Shown here: one piece after another, positions 1-9,341 of the stretch
Layout: the number at the start of each line of letters is the position of its first letter
Numbering within the stretch: the stretch's first letter is position 1
The notes under the pieces: generated by a model
What the model saw: the letters and a program-made list of their open reading frames with translations, nothing else
The model's database searches: none
What the model was told of the DNA's origin: nothing
Made by a program: the position numbers and the translations under genes
Source: RYN-230 sp963837335
GTDB lineage: Bacteria; Actinomycetota; Actinomycetes; Streptosporangiales; Streptosporangiaceae
Reading direction: 5' to 3'
Assembly (NCBI GenBank): GCA_963837335.1
Contig: CAWINS010000006.1
Coordinates: 186,001-250,000, forward strand
Length of the DNA: 64,000 bases

Positions 1-997
1 GTCGAGCGCGGTCTCGTGCAGCCGGATGTCGAGTTCGGACCAGAACACCTTGCCCAGGCTGGACTCCGCGCCCAGCGTCCCGCCCGCGGCCAGCCGGGCG
101 GCCGTGTCATGGGTATGCAACTGGTAGGCCCGCGCGGCGATCCAGGCGTCGGCGACCCGGTCCCGCAGCGCGGTGTCGGCCGGGTCGCCAGCGCGCCGCC
201 ACAACTCCACCAGGCGGGCGGCGCGCCGCACTGAACCGCCCGGGGCTGCGCAGCGATAGCCCGCGCTCATGGCCGGCGGTGCTCATCGCGATCCGCCAGC
301 CTTGCCCGGGGGTGCCCACCACGTCGGCGTCAGGCACGAACACGTCATCGAGGAAGATCTCCGCGAACCCTTGCCCGCCGCCGAGCTGGCGGATGGGCCG
401 CACCGTCACGCCCTCGGCCCGCAGGCTGAACAGCAGGTATGTCAGCCCCCGGTGCCGCTCCGCGGCCGGGTCGGAGCGGAACAGGCCGAAGGCCTTGTCC
501 GCGAACGCCGCCCGGGAACTCCAGGTCTTCGTGCCCGACAGCAGCCAGCCCCCGTCCCGGTTTCCTCCCTCCACCCGGGTCGCGGTGGCGCGGATCGCGG
601 CCAGGTCACTGCCGGCGTCCGGTTCTGACCAGGCCTGCGCCCAGACCTCGTCCGCCCGGGCCATCGGCGGCAGCAACCGGTCCCGCTGCCCGGCGGTGCC
701 GTGCTGGAAGAGGGTCGGCGCGAGCAGGAACAGCCCGTTCTGGCCGACCCGGGCCAGCGCGCCGGCCGCGTAGTACTCCTCCTCGAAGACCAGCCATTCC
801 AGCAGGGAGGCGTCCCGGCCGCCGTAGGCGGCGGGCCAGGACACCACCGACAGCCGGGCCGCGGCGAGCTCATGTTCCCAGGCGCGGTGCCGCTGGAAAC
901 CCTCGGCCGTGTCCACCGACGGCAGCGGCGTGTCGGGCACATGCGCCCGCAGCCAGTCCCGCACCTCGGCCCGGAACCCGTCCGGATCGGCGCTCAT
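1..997 (-). CDS. Acyl-CoA dehydrogenase, 3' partial, apparent frameshift
   Basis: FAD-dependent acyl-CoA dehydrogenase that would introduce an alpha,beta double bond into an acyl-CoA. The N-terminal and middle domains are recognisable, with the family motif WSEPDAGSDLA and later GTPGQGWRIA. The ATG at 995-997 overlaps the stop of the upstream enoyl-CoA hydratase by 4 bp, so the two are translationally coupled. The frame breaks within about 217-230, just after HERGLSLRSPGRF. One base removed from the GC-run there restores a continuous C-terminal acyl-CoA dehydrogenase domain that runs off the left edge. It is the third gene of the fadD3 operon. I could not tell which FadE it corresponds to. 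Confidence 0.85.
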
Positions 998-1929
998 CCG
1001 CCCGCCTTCTTCATCGAGCGGGCGTCCATCCCGGCCAGCGAGTTGCCGGACACCTCGGCGTTGTGTGCGTGCGCGAGATGGTGCAGGCCGAACACGGCGT
1101 CCATGCCCGGCCGCATCCCCATCTGGTCCTCGCACAGGTTCACCGCCCGCTTGGCCAGCGCCAGGCCGAAGGCCGGCATCGCGGCGATCCGTTCCGCCAG
1201 GGCCAGGGTGGTGTCCGCCAGGTCCTCCCGCGGCACCACCCGGTTGACCATGCCGAGCTCGAAGGCCCGCTGGGCGCCGAACCGGTCCCCGGTGAAGAGC
1301 ATCTCCTTGGCGGCGCGGGGACCCAGCATCCACGGGTGCGCGAAGTACTCCACCCCCGGGATCCCCATCCGCAGCACCGGATCGGCGAAGAAGGCGTCGT
1401 CCGACGCGACGATCAGGTCGCATACCCAGGCGAGCATGAGGCCGCCGGCGATGCAGGCTCCCTGGACCATCGCGATGGACGGCTTGGGAATCTCCCGCCA
1501 GCGCCGGCACATTCCCAGGTACACCTCCATCTCGCGGGCGTACCGGGCATCGGCGCCTTCCCGGCCCACGTGATCCCACCACATGACGGCCCGGCGCTCG
1601 AACGACATATCGGCGTCCCGGCCGGGGGAGCCGATGTCATGGCCGGCGCAGAAATGCTCACCGGCTCCCGCCAGCACGATCACGGCGATCCCCGGGTCGT
1701 TCACGGCCCGGGTCAGCGCCGCGTCCAGGGCGTAGGTCATCGCCGAGTTCTGCGCGTTGCGGTAGCGCGGCCGGTTGAGGGTGATCACGGCGGTCCGCCC
1801 GCGTTCCTCATAGCGAACCGGGCCGTCCCCGTCTCCCGGGTCCTGGTCCTCCGGGTCTTGAACCACCGGGTCTTGAACCACCGGGTCTTGAACCACCGGG
1901 TCTTGGTCCACCGGGTCCTGGTCCGTCAC
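994..1929 (-). CDS. Enoyl-CoA hydratase/isomerase with repeat-rich N-terminus
   Basis: Crotonase-fold protein of 311 residues; hydration of an enoyl-CoA is the likely reaction. The crotonase core begins near residue 37. It has the oxyanion-hole segment HFCAGHDI and the second loop ACIAGGLMLAW, as expected. The first ~35 residues are an unusual acidic repeat built from units such as DQDPV/VQDPV, encoded by six 15-bp tandem units. Translation starts at a GTG overlapping the fadD3 stop (GTGA), and the stop overlaps the next acyl-CoA dehydrogenase start. It sits in a fadD3-led operon, so a role in steroid ring C/D or propionyl side-chain beta-oxidation is inferred. The overall look resembles EchA13, but this is uncertain. 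Confidence 0.88.
   Translation of the reverse strand: MTDQDPVDQDPVVQDPVVQDPVVQDPEDQDPGDGDGPVRYEERGRTAVITLNRPRYRNAQNSAMTYALDAALTRAVNDPGIAVIVLAGAGEHFCAGHDIGSPGRDADMSFERRAVMWWDHVGREGADARYAREMEVYLGMCRRWREIPKPSIAMVQGACIAGGLMLAWVCDLIVASDDAFFADPVLRMGIPGVEYFAHPWMLGPRAAKEMLFTGDRFGAQRAFELGMVNRVVPREDLADTTLALAERIAAMPAFGLALAKRAVNLCEDQMGMRPGMDAVFGLHHLAHAHNAEVSGNSLAGMDARSMKKAGG
1836..1925 (-). repeat. 15-bp tandem repeat, six units, in the 5' end of the enoyl-CoA hydratase gene
   Basis: Six consecutive 15-bp units read ccgggtcttgaacca with minor variants (units start at 1836, 1851, 1866, 1881, 1896 and 1911). Three central units are identical. The period is a multiple of three, so the gene stays in frame and encodes a pentapeptide repeat ahead of the crotonase domain. 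Confidence 0.95.
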
Positions 1930-3527
1930 GCGGGCTCCTCCTGCAGTAGCCGCTTGAGTGTCTTGCCGGAAGGGTTGCGCGGCAGGCGGTCGCGGAACAG
2001 CACCTGCCGGGGCACCTTGTAGTTGGCGAGCTGTTCCCGGCAGAAGGCGAGCACGTCATTGGCGTCGAGGACATGGCCGGGGCGGGGCACCACATACGCC
2101 CGTCCGACCTGGCCGAGCCGGTCGTCGGGCACCCCGACGACCGCGGACTCCGCGACGCCGTCCAGGCGGGCCAGTACCTGCTCCACCTCGGCCGGATACA
2201 CGTTGAAGCCGCCGCAGATGTACATGTCCTTGAGGCGGTCGGTGATGGTCAGGTAGCCCCCGGGATCAAGGCAGCCGACGTCACCCGTGTGCAGCCAGTC
2301 CCCGGAGTCGACGGCGGCCGCGGTCGCCACCGGGTCGTCCAGGTAGCCCAGCATCACGTTCGGCCCGCGCAGCAGGATCTCGCCCGCCTGGCCGGCCGGG
2401 GCCTCCCGCCCATCGGGCCCGGCTATCCGGATCTCGAAATCCGCGGTGGCCCGCCCCGACGTGCTGGCCACTAACGGCGGGGCGTCGCCCGGGCGGCACA
2501 TGGTCACCACGACCGCCTCGGTCAGGCCGTAGGCCGTGAGTACCGCCTCGAAACTCAGCTCCCGCTGCATCCGCTCGACCAGGGCCACCGGGACCGGTGC
2601 GGCGCCGGTGACGGCGAGCCGCAGGCTGGACAGGTTGCGGGCGGCCCGGCCCGGATGATCGAGGATGGTCTGGTAGATGGTCGGCGGGCCGGGGAACACG
2701 GTGATCTGCTCGTCCTCCACCAGGGCCATGGCCTGCGCGGCGTCGTACACCAGCTGGGGCACCAGGGCCGCCCCGCTGACCAGGCAGGCCAGGATCCCCG
2801 CCTTGTAACCGAAGCTGTGGAAGAACGGGTTGACCACGAGATAACGATCATCACGCGACAGCTCACCGCATTCGGCCCAGGCCCGGGCCACGGCGAGGGA
2901 CTGGCGGTGCGCGGTCATCGCGCCCTTGCTCCGCCCGGTGGTCCCGGAGGTGAACAGGATGTCGCTGACATCGTCCGGCCGGACCGCGCTGGCGCGGTCG
3001 GTGGCCACGGCCGCCGGGACGGCGGCGGCCCGGCCGGTGAAGTCGTCCCAGCCGGTCGCCCCCTCGGCCGTCCCGGCCTCGATGGGCACGCTGACGACGA
3101 GCCGCAGCCTGCTGAGCGTGCCCGCGGCGGCCTGGTGCCGCCCGTCCTCCTGCTGGGCCGCAGCGCGCAGGGCGGCGAGCCGGTCGGTTCCGAGGAACGG
3201 GCCCGCGACGATGAGGCCGCGCGCCCCGCTGCGGCTGATCACATCCAGCGCTTCGTGGCCGGTGAACCGGGTGCTGACCGGGACCAGCGTGGCCCCCGCA
3301 TAGAGCACGCCGAGTGCCCCCACTACCCAGTGATGGGTGTTCGGGGACCAGATGGCCACCCGGTCGCCGGGCTGGGTGCCCTCGGCGATGAGGGCCCGGG
3401 CCACGGTGATGACCTGCTCGTGCAACTCGCGGTAGGACAGCCGCGGCCCGCCCGGCTCGGCCAGGGCGGCTGCGTCGCCGTATTCCCGGGCCGCGTGGCT
3501 CAGCGCGGCCGGGATGGTCAGCTCCAC
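1926..3527 (-). CDS. fadD3: FadD3-like HIP-CoA ligase (acyl-CoA synthetase)
   Basis: Adenylate-forming CoA ligase of 533 residues. FadD3 activates 3aalpha-H-4alpha(3'-propanoate)-7abeta-methylhexahydro-1,5-indanedione (HIP), the C/D-ring remnant of sterols, and HIP-CoA is the KstR2 ligand in mycobacteria. Visible motifs are the P-loop LFTSGTTGRSKG, the long FadD3-like stretches NPFFHSFGYKAGILACL and GPPTIYQ, TAYGLTE, and RLKDMYICGGFNVYPAEVEQ. A GTG at 3525-3527 is chosen because GGAGGAG lies 5 bp upstream. A longer start at 3548 would run through the KstR2 box. It is divergent from fadE30, the same arrangement as in M. tuberculosis, and leads a three-gene operon. Confidence 0.93.
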   Translation of the reverse strand: MELTIPAALSHAAREYGDAAALAEPGGPRLSYRELHEQVITVARALIAEGTQPGDRVAIWSPNTHHWVVGALGVLYAGATLVPVSTRFTGHEALDVISRSGARGLIVAGPFLGTDRLAALRAAAQQEDGRHQAAAGTLSRLRLVVSVPIEAGTAEGATGWDDFTGRAAAVPAAVATDRASAVRPDDVSDILFTSGTTGRSKGAMTAHRQSLAVARAWAECGELSRDDRYLVVNPFFHSFGYKAGILACLVSGAALVPQLVYDAAQAMALVEDEQITVFPGPPTIYQTILDHPGRAARNLSSLRLAVTGAAPVPVALVERMQRELSFEAVLTAYGLTEAVVVTMCRPGDAPPLVASTSGRATADFEIRIAGPDGREAPAGQAGEILLRGPNVMLGYLDDPVATAAAVDSGDWLHTGDVGCLDPGGYLTITDRLKDMYICGGFNVYPAEVEQVLARLDGVAESAVVGVPDDRLGQVGRAYVVPRPGHVLDANDVLAFCREQLANYKVPRQVLFRDRLPRNPSGKTLKRLLQEEPA

Positions 3528-3543
3528 CGGGCTCCTCCAAACA

Positions 3544-3557
3544 AGCAAGTGCTTGGT
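3544..3557. promoter_or_regulatory. KstR2 operator, perfect match
   Basis: AGCAAGTGCTTGGT fits the published KstR2 consensus AnCAAGnnCTTGnT at every fixed position. It lies in the 87-bp divergent space between fadD3 (start 3527) and fadE30 (start 3615), where KstR2 would repress both. Confidence 0.88.
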
Positions 3558-3614
3558 AGGGTGAGCTTACGCGCGCGGCGCACTCGCTGGCCAGAAGGCG
3601 CGAGTGGAGGCAGG

Positions 3615-4774
3615 GTGCGGCTGAGCCAGCAGGACGAGGAGTTCCGCAGCGAGGTCCGGCGATGGCTGGAGGAGAATCTGACCGGCCGTTTCGCCCGGCT
3701 CCGCGGCGCGGGCGGGCCCGGCCGGGAACACGAGGCGCATCCGGAGCGCCTCGCCTGGAACCGGCACCTGGCCGCCGCGGGCTGGACCTGCCTCGGCTGG
3801 CCGCGCGAGCACGGCGGCCGGGGCGCCTCCCTGGCCCAGCAGGTCATCTTCCATGAGGAGTACGCCCGCAGCGGCGCGCCCGCCCGGGTCGGCTACCTGG
3901 GCGAGGAACTGCTCGGGCCGACGCTCATCGAGCTCGGCACGCCGGAGCAGCAGCGCCGGTTCCTGCCCAAGATCGTGGCGGTCGAGGAGCTGTGGTGCCA
4001 GGGCTACTCCGAGCCGGGGCCGGCTCGGACCTGGCGGCGGTGACGACGACGGCGGTCCGCGATGGTGACGAGTGGGTGATCACCGGGCAGAAGGTGTGGA
4101 CGTCCCTGGCGCACGTCGCCGACTGGTGCTTCGTCCTCGCCCGGACGCAGCCGGGCTCGCGGCGCAGCGCAGGCCTGTCCTACCTGCTCGTCCCGATGCG
4201 GCAGGCCGGCGTCACGGTCCGCCCGATCCGCCAGCTCACCGGCACGTCCGAGTTCAACGAGGTGTTCTTCGACGGCGCCCGCACGCAGGCCGGCCTGGTC
4301 GTCGGTGAGCCGGGCGACGGCTGGCGGATCGCCCGGGCCACGCTCGGCTTCGAACGCGGAGTGGCGACCCTCGGCCAGCAGATCGGGTTCCGGCGCGAGC
4401 TCAGCCAGCTGGCGGAGGTGGCCCAGCGCACCGGCGCGGCGGCCAACCCGCTGCTGCGTGACAAGCTGGCCCGGGCCTGGATAGGGCTGGAAGTCATGCA
4501 CGCGTACGCGCTGCGGCCGGTGACGGAGACCGGTGCCGAGGCATCGGTGATGAAGCTGCTGTGGTCACGCTGGCACCAGGCCCTGGGCGAGCTGTCGATG
4601 GAGGTGCTCGGCGCCCCGTCGATGGTGGCCCGCGGGGCGCCCTATGATCTCGGCGACTGGCAGCGGCTCTACCTGTTCAGCCGGGCCGACACCATCTACG
4701 GCGGGTCCGACGAGATCCAGCGCACCATCATCGCCGACCGCGTGCTCGGCCTGCCCCGCCAGGCCCGGCCGTGA
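3615..4774 (+). CDS. fadE30: FadE30-like acyl-CoA dehydrogenase, apparent frameshift
   Basis: Acyl-CoA dehydrogenase proposed to act on the propionyl side chain of the CoA thioester made by FadD3. The protein has the FadE30-like segments GGPGREHEA, GWPREHGGRG, LWCQGYSEPG, QKVWTSLAHVADW, LTGTSEFNEVFFD, RLYLFSRADTIYGGSDEIQR and the C-terminal RVLGLPR. GTG at 3615 follows GGAGG at 3606-3610. The frame breaks at about 4014-4020: adding one G to a run of four G restores SEPGAGSDLA and joins the two halves. The end overlaps ipdF by 4 bp. All domain content is present, so this could be a sequencing error or a recent inactivation. Confidence 0.92.
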
Positions 4775-5559
4775 GCGGCTCCGGCCTCCCGGCCCCTCCG
4801 CGCGGGCGGGAACTGCTGGCCGGAAAGGTGGTGGTCGTCACCGCCGCGGCCGGCACGGGAATCGGCTCCGCCGTGGCCCGCCGCTGCCTGGACGAGGGTG
4901 CCCAGGTGGTGATCAGTGACCAGCACCAGCCCCGGCTCGCTGCGCTGCGGGAGGAGATGGCCGGTGCGCACGGCGGGAGAGTGTGGTCCCACCCGTGCGA
5001 TGTGACCGACGAGACCCAGGTCGGCGCCCTGATGGCCGGGGCCGTGCGGCACTTCGGGCGGATCGACGTGCTGATCAACAATGCGGGCCTCGGCGGCACC
5101 AGCTCGGTCCTGGACATGACCGACGAGGAATGGCTGCGGGTCCTGGACGTGAGCCTGACCGGGACGTTCCGCTGCACCAGGGCCGCCCTGCGCCAGCTGG
5201 TCGCCCAGGGCCACGGAGGCGCCGTCGTCAATAACGCGTCGGTGCTGGGCTGGCGCGCCCAGCCGGGCCAGGCGCACTACGCGGCGGCCAAGGCCGGGGT
5301 CATGGCCCTGACCCGCTGCGCGGCCATGGACGTGGCGGAGCACGGCATCCGGGTTAACGCGGTGGCACCGAGCCTGGCCGTCCACCCGTTCCTGGCCAAG
5401 GTGACCAGCGAGGAGCTGCTGACCGACCTGGCCAGCCGGGAGGCCTTCGGCCGCGCGGCGCAGACCTGGGAGGTGGCCAGCGTCATCGCCTTCCTGGCCA
5501 GCGACTACGCCTCCTACCTGACCGGCGAGGTGATCTCGGTCAGCAGCCAGCACCCGTGA
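4771..5559 (+). CDS. ipdF: IpdF-like short-chain dehydrogenase
   Basis: Classical SDR of 262 residues with the cofactor motif TAAAGTGIGS, the NNAG element, and the active-site segment around NNASVLGWRAQ...HYAAAKAGVM (Ser-Tyr-Lys). The C-terminus AFLASDYASYLTGEVISVS...QHP matches mycobacterial IpdF (Rv3559c) closely. IpdF is known to act on 5-hydroxy/oxo forms of HIP-derived CoA thioesters during ring C/D catabolism; the exact direction here is not shown by sequence. The GTG start overlaps the fadE30 stop (GTGA), so the two are coupled and share the KstR2 box at 3544. Confidence 0.93.
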   Translation: MSGSGLPAPPRGRELLAGKVVVVTAAAGTGIGSAVARRCLDEGAQVVISDQHQPRLAALREEMAGAHGGRVWSHPCDVTDETQVGALMAGAVRHFGRIDVLINNAGLGGTSSVLDMTDEEWLRVLDVSLTGTFRCTRAALRQLVAQGHGGAVVNNASVLGWRAQPGQAHYAAAKAGVMALTRCAAMDVAEHGIRVNAVAPSLAVHPFLAKVTSEELLTDLASREAFGRAAQTWEVASVIAFLASDYASYLTGEVISVSSQHP

Positions 5560-5569
5560 GGACCGGCCC

Positions 5570-6729
5570 TCAGAGGCGTTCGATGATCGTGGCGGTGGAC
5601 ATCGCCCCGCCCGCGCACATGCTGATCAGGGCCGTGTTCGCGTCGCGCCGCTCCAGCTCGTGCAGGGCGGTGGTGATCAGCCGGGCGCCGGTGCTGCCGA
5701 CCGGGTGGCCCAGCGCGATCGCACCGCCGTTGACGTTGACCCGGTCCGGGTCGGGCTGGTGTACCCGCAGCCAGGACAGCACCACGGAGGCGAACGCCTC
5801 GTTCACCTCGAACAGGTCGATGTCATCGATGGTCATGCCGGTGCGCGCGAGCACCCGCTCGGTCGCCGCGATGGGCCCGTCCAGGTGGTAGTACGGCTCG
5901 GCCCCGATGAGGCACTGCGCGAGGATCCGGGCGCGCGGGCGCAGGCCGGCCGCCTGGGCCCGGCCCGCGTCGAGCAGCAGGACCGCGGCGGCGCCGTCGG
6001 AGATCTGGGAGGAGGTACCCGCGGTATGCACGCCGCCGGTGATCACCGGGCGGAGCCCGGCCAGTGCCGCCAGGCTCGTTTCCCGCAGGCCCTCGTCGCG
6101 GTCAACGACCCGGGCCGGGCCGCCCGGCTGGCACCGCCTGCCACCGGCGCCTTGACCGGCGTGACCTCGCGATCAAACCGCCGCTCCGCCCAGGCGCGCT
6201 GCGCTTTCACCTGCGACTGGAGGCCGAATTCATCCACCTCGGCCCGGAGGAGCCCGCGCCGCTGCGCGATCCGTTCCGCGGCCACGAACTGGTTGGGCAG
6301 GTCGATATCCCAGGAGGAGGGCCTGGGCCTCCCGACGTCCGTGCCGACGTTGGCGCCCAGCGGCACCCGGGTCATGGCCTCCACCCCGCACGCGACACCC
6401 ACCTCGATGGCGTCCGCCGCGATGAGGCCGGCGATGAGATGGGTGGCCTGCTGCGCCGACCCGCACTGGGCGTCCAGGGTCAGGCAGCCCGTCTGGTAGG
6501 GCAGCCCGGCGTGCAGCCAGGCGGTCCGGGTTATATTGCTGGATTGCTCGCCCGCCTGGGTGACGCATCCGCCCGCGACCTGCTCGACGCTGGCCGGCCC
6601 GATCCCGGCCCGCTCCAGCAGCGCGGTCTGCGCACCGCCGAGGATCTCGGCCGGATGCAGGCCCGCCAGCGCGCCACCCCGCTTGCCGATCGGCGTCCGC
6701 ACCGCCTCGACGATCACCGCAGTCCCCAC
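5570..6729 (-). CDS. fadA5: FadA5-like thiolase, apparent frameshift
   Basis: Steroid side-chain thiolase that cleaves 3,22-dioxochol-4-en-24-oyl-CoA to an androstenedione-side product and acetyl-CoA. The nucleophile is Cys89 in LDAQCGSAQQA; FadA5-like segments include GGCVTQAGEQSSNITR, SWDIDLPNQF, GAEPYYHLDGPI, EAFASVVLSW and NVNGGAIALGHPVG. GTG at 6727-6729 follows GGAGGAG. The frame breaks near 6135-6142 and one inserted G restores continuity, giving 386 residues. It is divergent from CYP125, as fadA5 is in M. tuberculosis, with two KstR-type boxes between them. The stop lies 10 bp from the convergent ipdF end. Confidence 0.92.
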
Positions 6730-6782
6730 CGCACTCCTCCGTCCCGCGAGCGGATCGGTGCCCCGCCGCGCCGGTCTCATAG

Positions 6783-6796
6783 TAGAACGTGTTTCT
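6783..6796. promoter_or_regulatory. KstR-like operator (one mismatch)
   Basis: TAGAACGTGTTTCT matches TnnAACnnGTTnnA except for the last base. It lies upstream of fadA5 in the divergent fadA5/CYP125 intergenic region. Confidence 0.65.
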
Positions 6797-6849
6797 GTTT
6801 TGACGCGAGCGGCCGGTTCACGGGAACGACCCTGCATGGTTGAATCGGC

Positions 6850-6863
6850 TAGAACGCGTTACA
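6850..6863. promoter_or_regulatory. KstR operator (all fixed positions match)
   Basis: TAGAACGCGTTACA fits TnnAACnnGTTnnA completely. It ends 13 bp before the first CYP125 start, where a bound repressor would block transcription of the tandem P450 genes. Confidence 0.75.
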
Positions 6864-6876
6864 TCTGGAGGCAGTG

Positions 6877-8103
6877 ATGGCTGAGCCGAGCATTCCCCCG
6901 GGCTTCGACTTCACCGATCCTGAGCTCTATCTTCAGCGGATCCCGGCGGAGGAGTTCGCCGAGCTGAGACGGACCGCGCCGGTCTGGTGGAACCAGCAGC
7001 CGCGCGGGGCGTCGGGCTTCGACGACGAGGGCTACTGGGTGGTCACGCGGCACGCTGACGTGCTGGAGGTCTCGCGGAACAGCGATATCTACTCCAGCGA
7101 GGAGAAGTCCGCGCTCATCCGGCACGGACAGCCGGTCACCGACGAGGCCCTGGCCATGCACCGGCTGATCCTGCTCAACATCGACCCGCCCGCCCACACC
7201 AAGCTGCGCGGCATCGTCTCGCGGGGCTTCACCCCCCGCGCGATCGGGAACCTGCGGGACGCGCTGGCCGGGCGCGCTGAGCGGATTGTCGAGGCGGCCC
7301 TCGCCGCAGGGAGCGGCGACTTCGTCACCGATGTGGCCTGTGAGCTGCCGCTGCAGGCCATCGCGGAGCTGCTGGGCATCCCGCAGGAGGACCGGCGCAA
7401 GATCTTCGACTGGTCGAACCAGATGATCGGCTACGACGATCCCGAGTATGAGGGCGACCCCACGGCCGCCGCGGCCGAGCTCGTGGGCTACAGCATGCTG
7501 ATGGCCGAGGACCGCAAGCAGTGCCCGCGGGACGACATCGCCACCAAGCTGGTCAACGCGCAGCTCGATGGCGGCACCCTGTCCTCGGACGAGTTCGGCT
7601 TCTTCGTGATCCTGCTGGCCGTCGCCGGGAACGAGACCACGCGTAATGCGATCTCGCACGGGATGCTGGCTTTCCTGGACCATCCGGACCAGTGGGAGCT
7701 CTACAAGGAGCAGCGGCCGGACACCGCGGTGGATGAGATCGTCCGGTGGGCGACGCCGGTGACGGTGTTCCAGCGCACCGCCCTGCGGGACACGACCCTG
7801 GGCGGCCAGGCGATCAGGGCCGGGCAGCGGCTGGGCCTGTTCTACCGGTCGGCCAACTTCGACGAGGACGTGTTCGACCACCCGGAGCGGTTCGATGTCC
7901 TGCGCAGCCCCAACCCGCAGCTCGGCTTCGGCGGTACCGGCACCCACTACTGCCTGGGCGTGAACCTGGCCAAGCTGGAGATGAGCCTGATGTTCAACGC
8001 CATCGCCGACACCTTGCCGGATATCAGGAAGGCCGGCGACGCGGAACGGCTGCGTTCGGGCTGGCTCAACGGGATCAAGCGGCTGCCGGTCGCGTACCGG
8101 TGA
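6877..8103 (+). CDS. cyp125: CYP125-family cytochrome P450, copy 1
   Basis: Cytochrome P450 of 408 residues resembling CYP125A1, the sterol C26/C27 hydroxylase and carboxylase that starts side-chain breakdown. Visible elements are PPGFDFTDP at the N-terminus, the I-helix AVAGNETTRNAI, the K-helix ExxR in DEIVRWATP, and the heme loop FGGTGTHYCLG with Cys359. The C-terminus RLRSGWLNGIK is typical of CYP125. ATG at 6877 is preferred over an adjacent GTG because it gives the same N-terminus as copy 2 and follows GGAGG at 6867. A KstR box lies just upstream. It is followed after 6 bp by a near-duplicate. Confidence 0.94.
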   Translation: MAEPSIPPGFDFTDPELYLQRIPAEEFAELRRTAPVWWNQQPRGASGFDDEGYWVVTRHADVLEVSRNSDIYSSEEKSALIRHGQPVTDEALAMHRLILLNIDPPAHTKLRGIVSRGFTPRAIGNLRDALAGRAERIVEAALAAGSGDFVTDVACELPLQAIAELLGIPQEDRRKIFDWSNQMIGYDDPEYEGDPTAAAAELVGYSMLMAEDRKQCPRDDIATKLVNAQLDGGTLSSDEFGFFVILLAVAGNETTRNAISHGMLAFLDHPDQWELYKEQRPDTAVDEIVRWATPVTVFQRTALRDTTLGGQAIRAGQRLGLFYRSANFDEDVFDHPERFDVLRSPNPQLGFGGTGTHYCLGVNLAKLEMSLMFNAIADTLPDIRKAGDAERLRSGWLNGIKRLPVAYR

Positions 8104-8109
8104 TCCGCC

Positions 8110-9337
8110 ATGGCTGAGCCGACCATCCCCCCCGGCTTTGACTTCACCGATCCTGACCGGTGCGTGCAGCGCCTGCCGGCCGAGGAGCTCGCGGAGCTGA
8201 GGCACACCGCCCCGGTCTGGTGGAGTAAGCAACCGCGCGGGGCGTCAGGGTTCGACGATGAGGGCTACTGGGTGGTCACCCGGCACGCTGACGTGCTGGA
8301 GGTCTCGCGGCACAGCGAGATCTACTCGAGCGAGGCGCAGACCGCGCTCATCCGCTACGCGCAGCCGGTCACCGAGGAATCCCTCCAGCTGTCCCGGCTC
8401 ATCCTGCTCAACATCGACCCGCCCGCCCACACCAAGCTGCGCGGCATCGTCTCCCGGGGGTTCACCCCCCGCGCGATCGCCAGCCTGCGGCAGGCTCTCA
8501 CCGCCCGCGCGGCGCAGATCGTCCGGGACGCGGTCGAGCATGGCACCGGGGACTTCGTCACCGATGTGGCCTGTGAGCTGCCGCTGCAGGCCATCGCCGA
8601 GCTGCTGGGCATCCCGCAGGAGGACCGGCGCAAGATCTTCGACTGGTCGAACCAGATGGTCGGCTCCGAGGATCCGGACTACGAGACGGACTCGATGGCC
8701 GCTGGCGCCGAGCTCATCGGCTACAGCATGCAGCTGGCCGAGCAGCGCAAGCGGTGCCCCCGCGACGACATCATCACCACCCTGGTCAACGCCAAGGTGG
8801 ATGGGGACATCCTGGCTCCGGACGAGTTCGGCTACTTCATGATCCTGCTGGCGGTGGCGGGCAACGAGACCACGCGTAATGCGATCTCGCACGGGATGCT
8901 GGCTTTCCTCGAGCACCCGGACCAGTGGGAGCTCTACAAGGAGCAGCGGCCGGACACCGCGGTGGATGAGATCGTCCGGTGGGCGACGCCGGTGACGGTG
9001 TTCCAGCGCACCGCCCTGCGCGGACACGACCCTGGGTGGCCAGGCGATCAGGGCCGGGCAGCGGCTGGGCCTGTTCTACCGGTCGGCCAACTTCGACGAG
9101 GACGTGTTCGACCACCCGGAGCGGTTCGACGTCCTGCGCAGCCCCAACCCGCAGCTCGGCTTCGGCGGTACCGGCACCCACTACTGCCTGGGCGTGAACC
9201 TGGCCAAGCTGGAGATCGAGCTGATGTTCAACGCGATCGCGGACGTCATGCCGGCCATCGGGCAGGCCGGTGACGCGGAACGGCTGCGTTCGGGCTGGCT
9301 CAACGGCATCAAGCGCCTCCCGGTTCATTACCGGTAA
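8110..9337 (+). CDS. cyp125: CYP125-family cytochrome P450, copy 2, apparent frameshift
   Basis: Second CYP125-type P450, also 408 residues once corrected. It has the same N-terminus, the I-helix AVAGNETTRNAI, the ExxR motif, and the heme loop FGGTGTHYCLG with the Cys codon at 9185-9187. Compared with copy 1, one extra C lies at about 9021 (ctgcgcggacac against ctgcgggacac), which breaks the frame. The remaining C-terminus is intact in the next frame. From about 8895 to 9215 the DNA is nearly identical to copy 1, while the N-terminal halves differ more, suggesting gene conversion after tandem duplication. Copy 1 may supply the activity alone if the indel is real. Confidence 0.9.
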
Positions 9338-9341
9338 AACC

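Noticed and set aside
1836..1925. Possible CRISPR-like array of short repeats
   Set aside because: The 15-bp units are contiguous with no spacers, in frame within a coding gene, and no cas gene is nearby.
439..2022. A 527-codon plus-strand frame opposite the acyl-CoA dehydrogenase and hydratase genes
   Set aside because: It is antisense to two well-recognised genes, has no family motifs, and its composition is that of a GC-rich shadow.
6859..8232. A 457-codon minus-strand frame through the CYP125 genes
   Set aside because: It lies antisense to a clear P450 and similar frames recur in copy 2, as expected for mirror codon bias, not for a gene.
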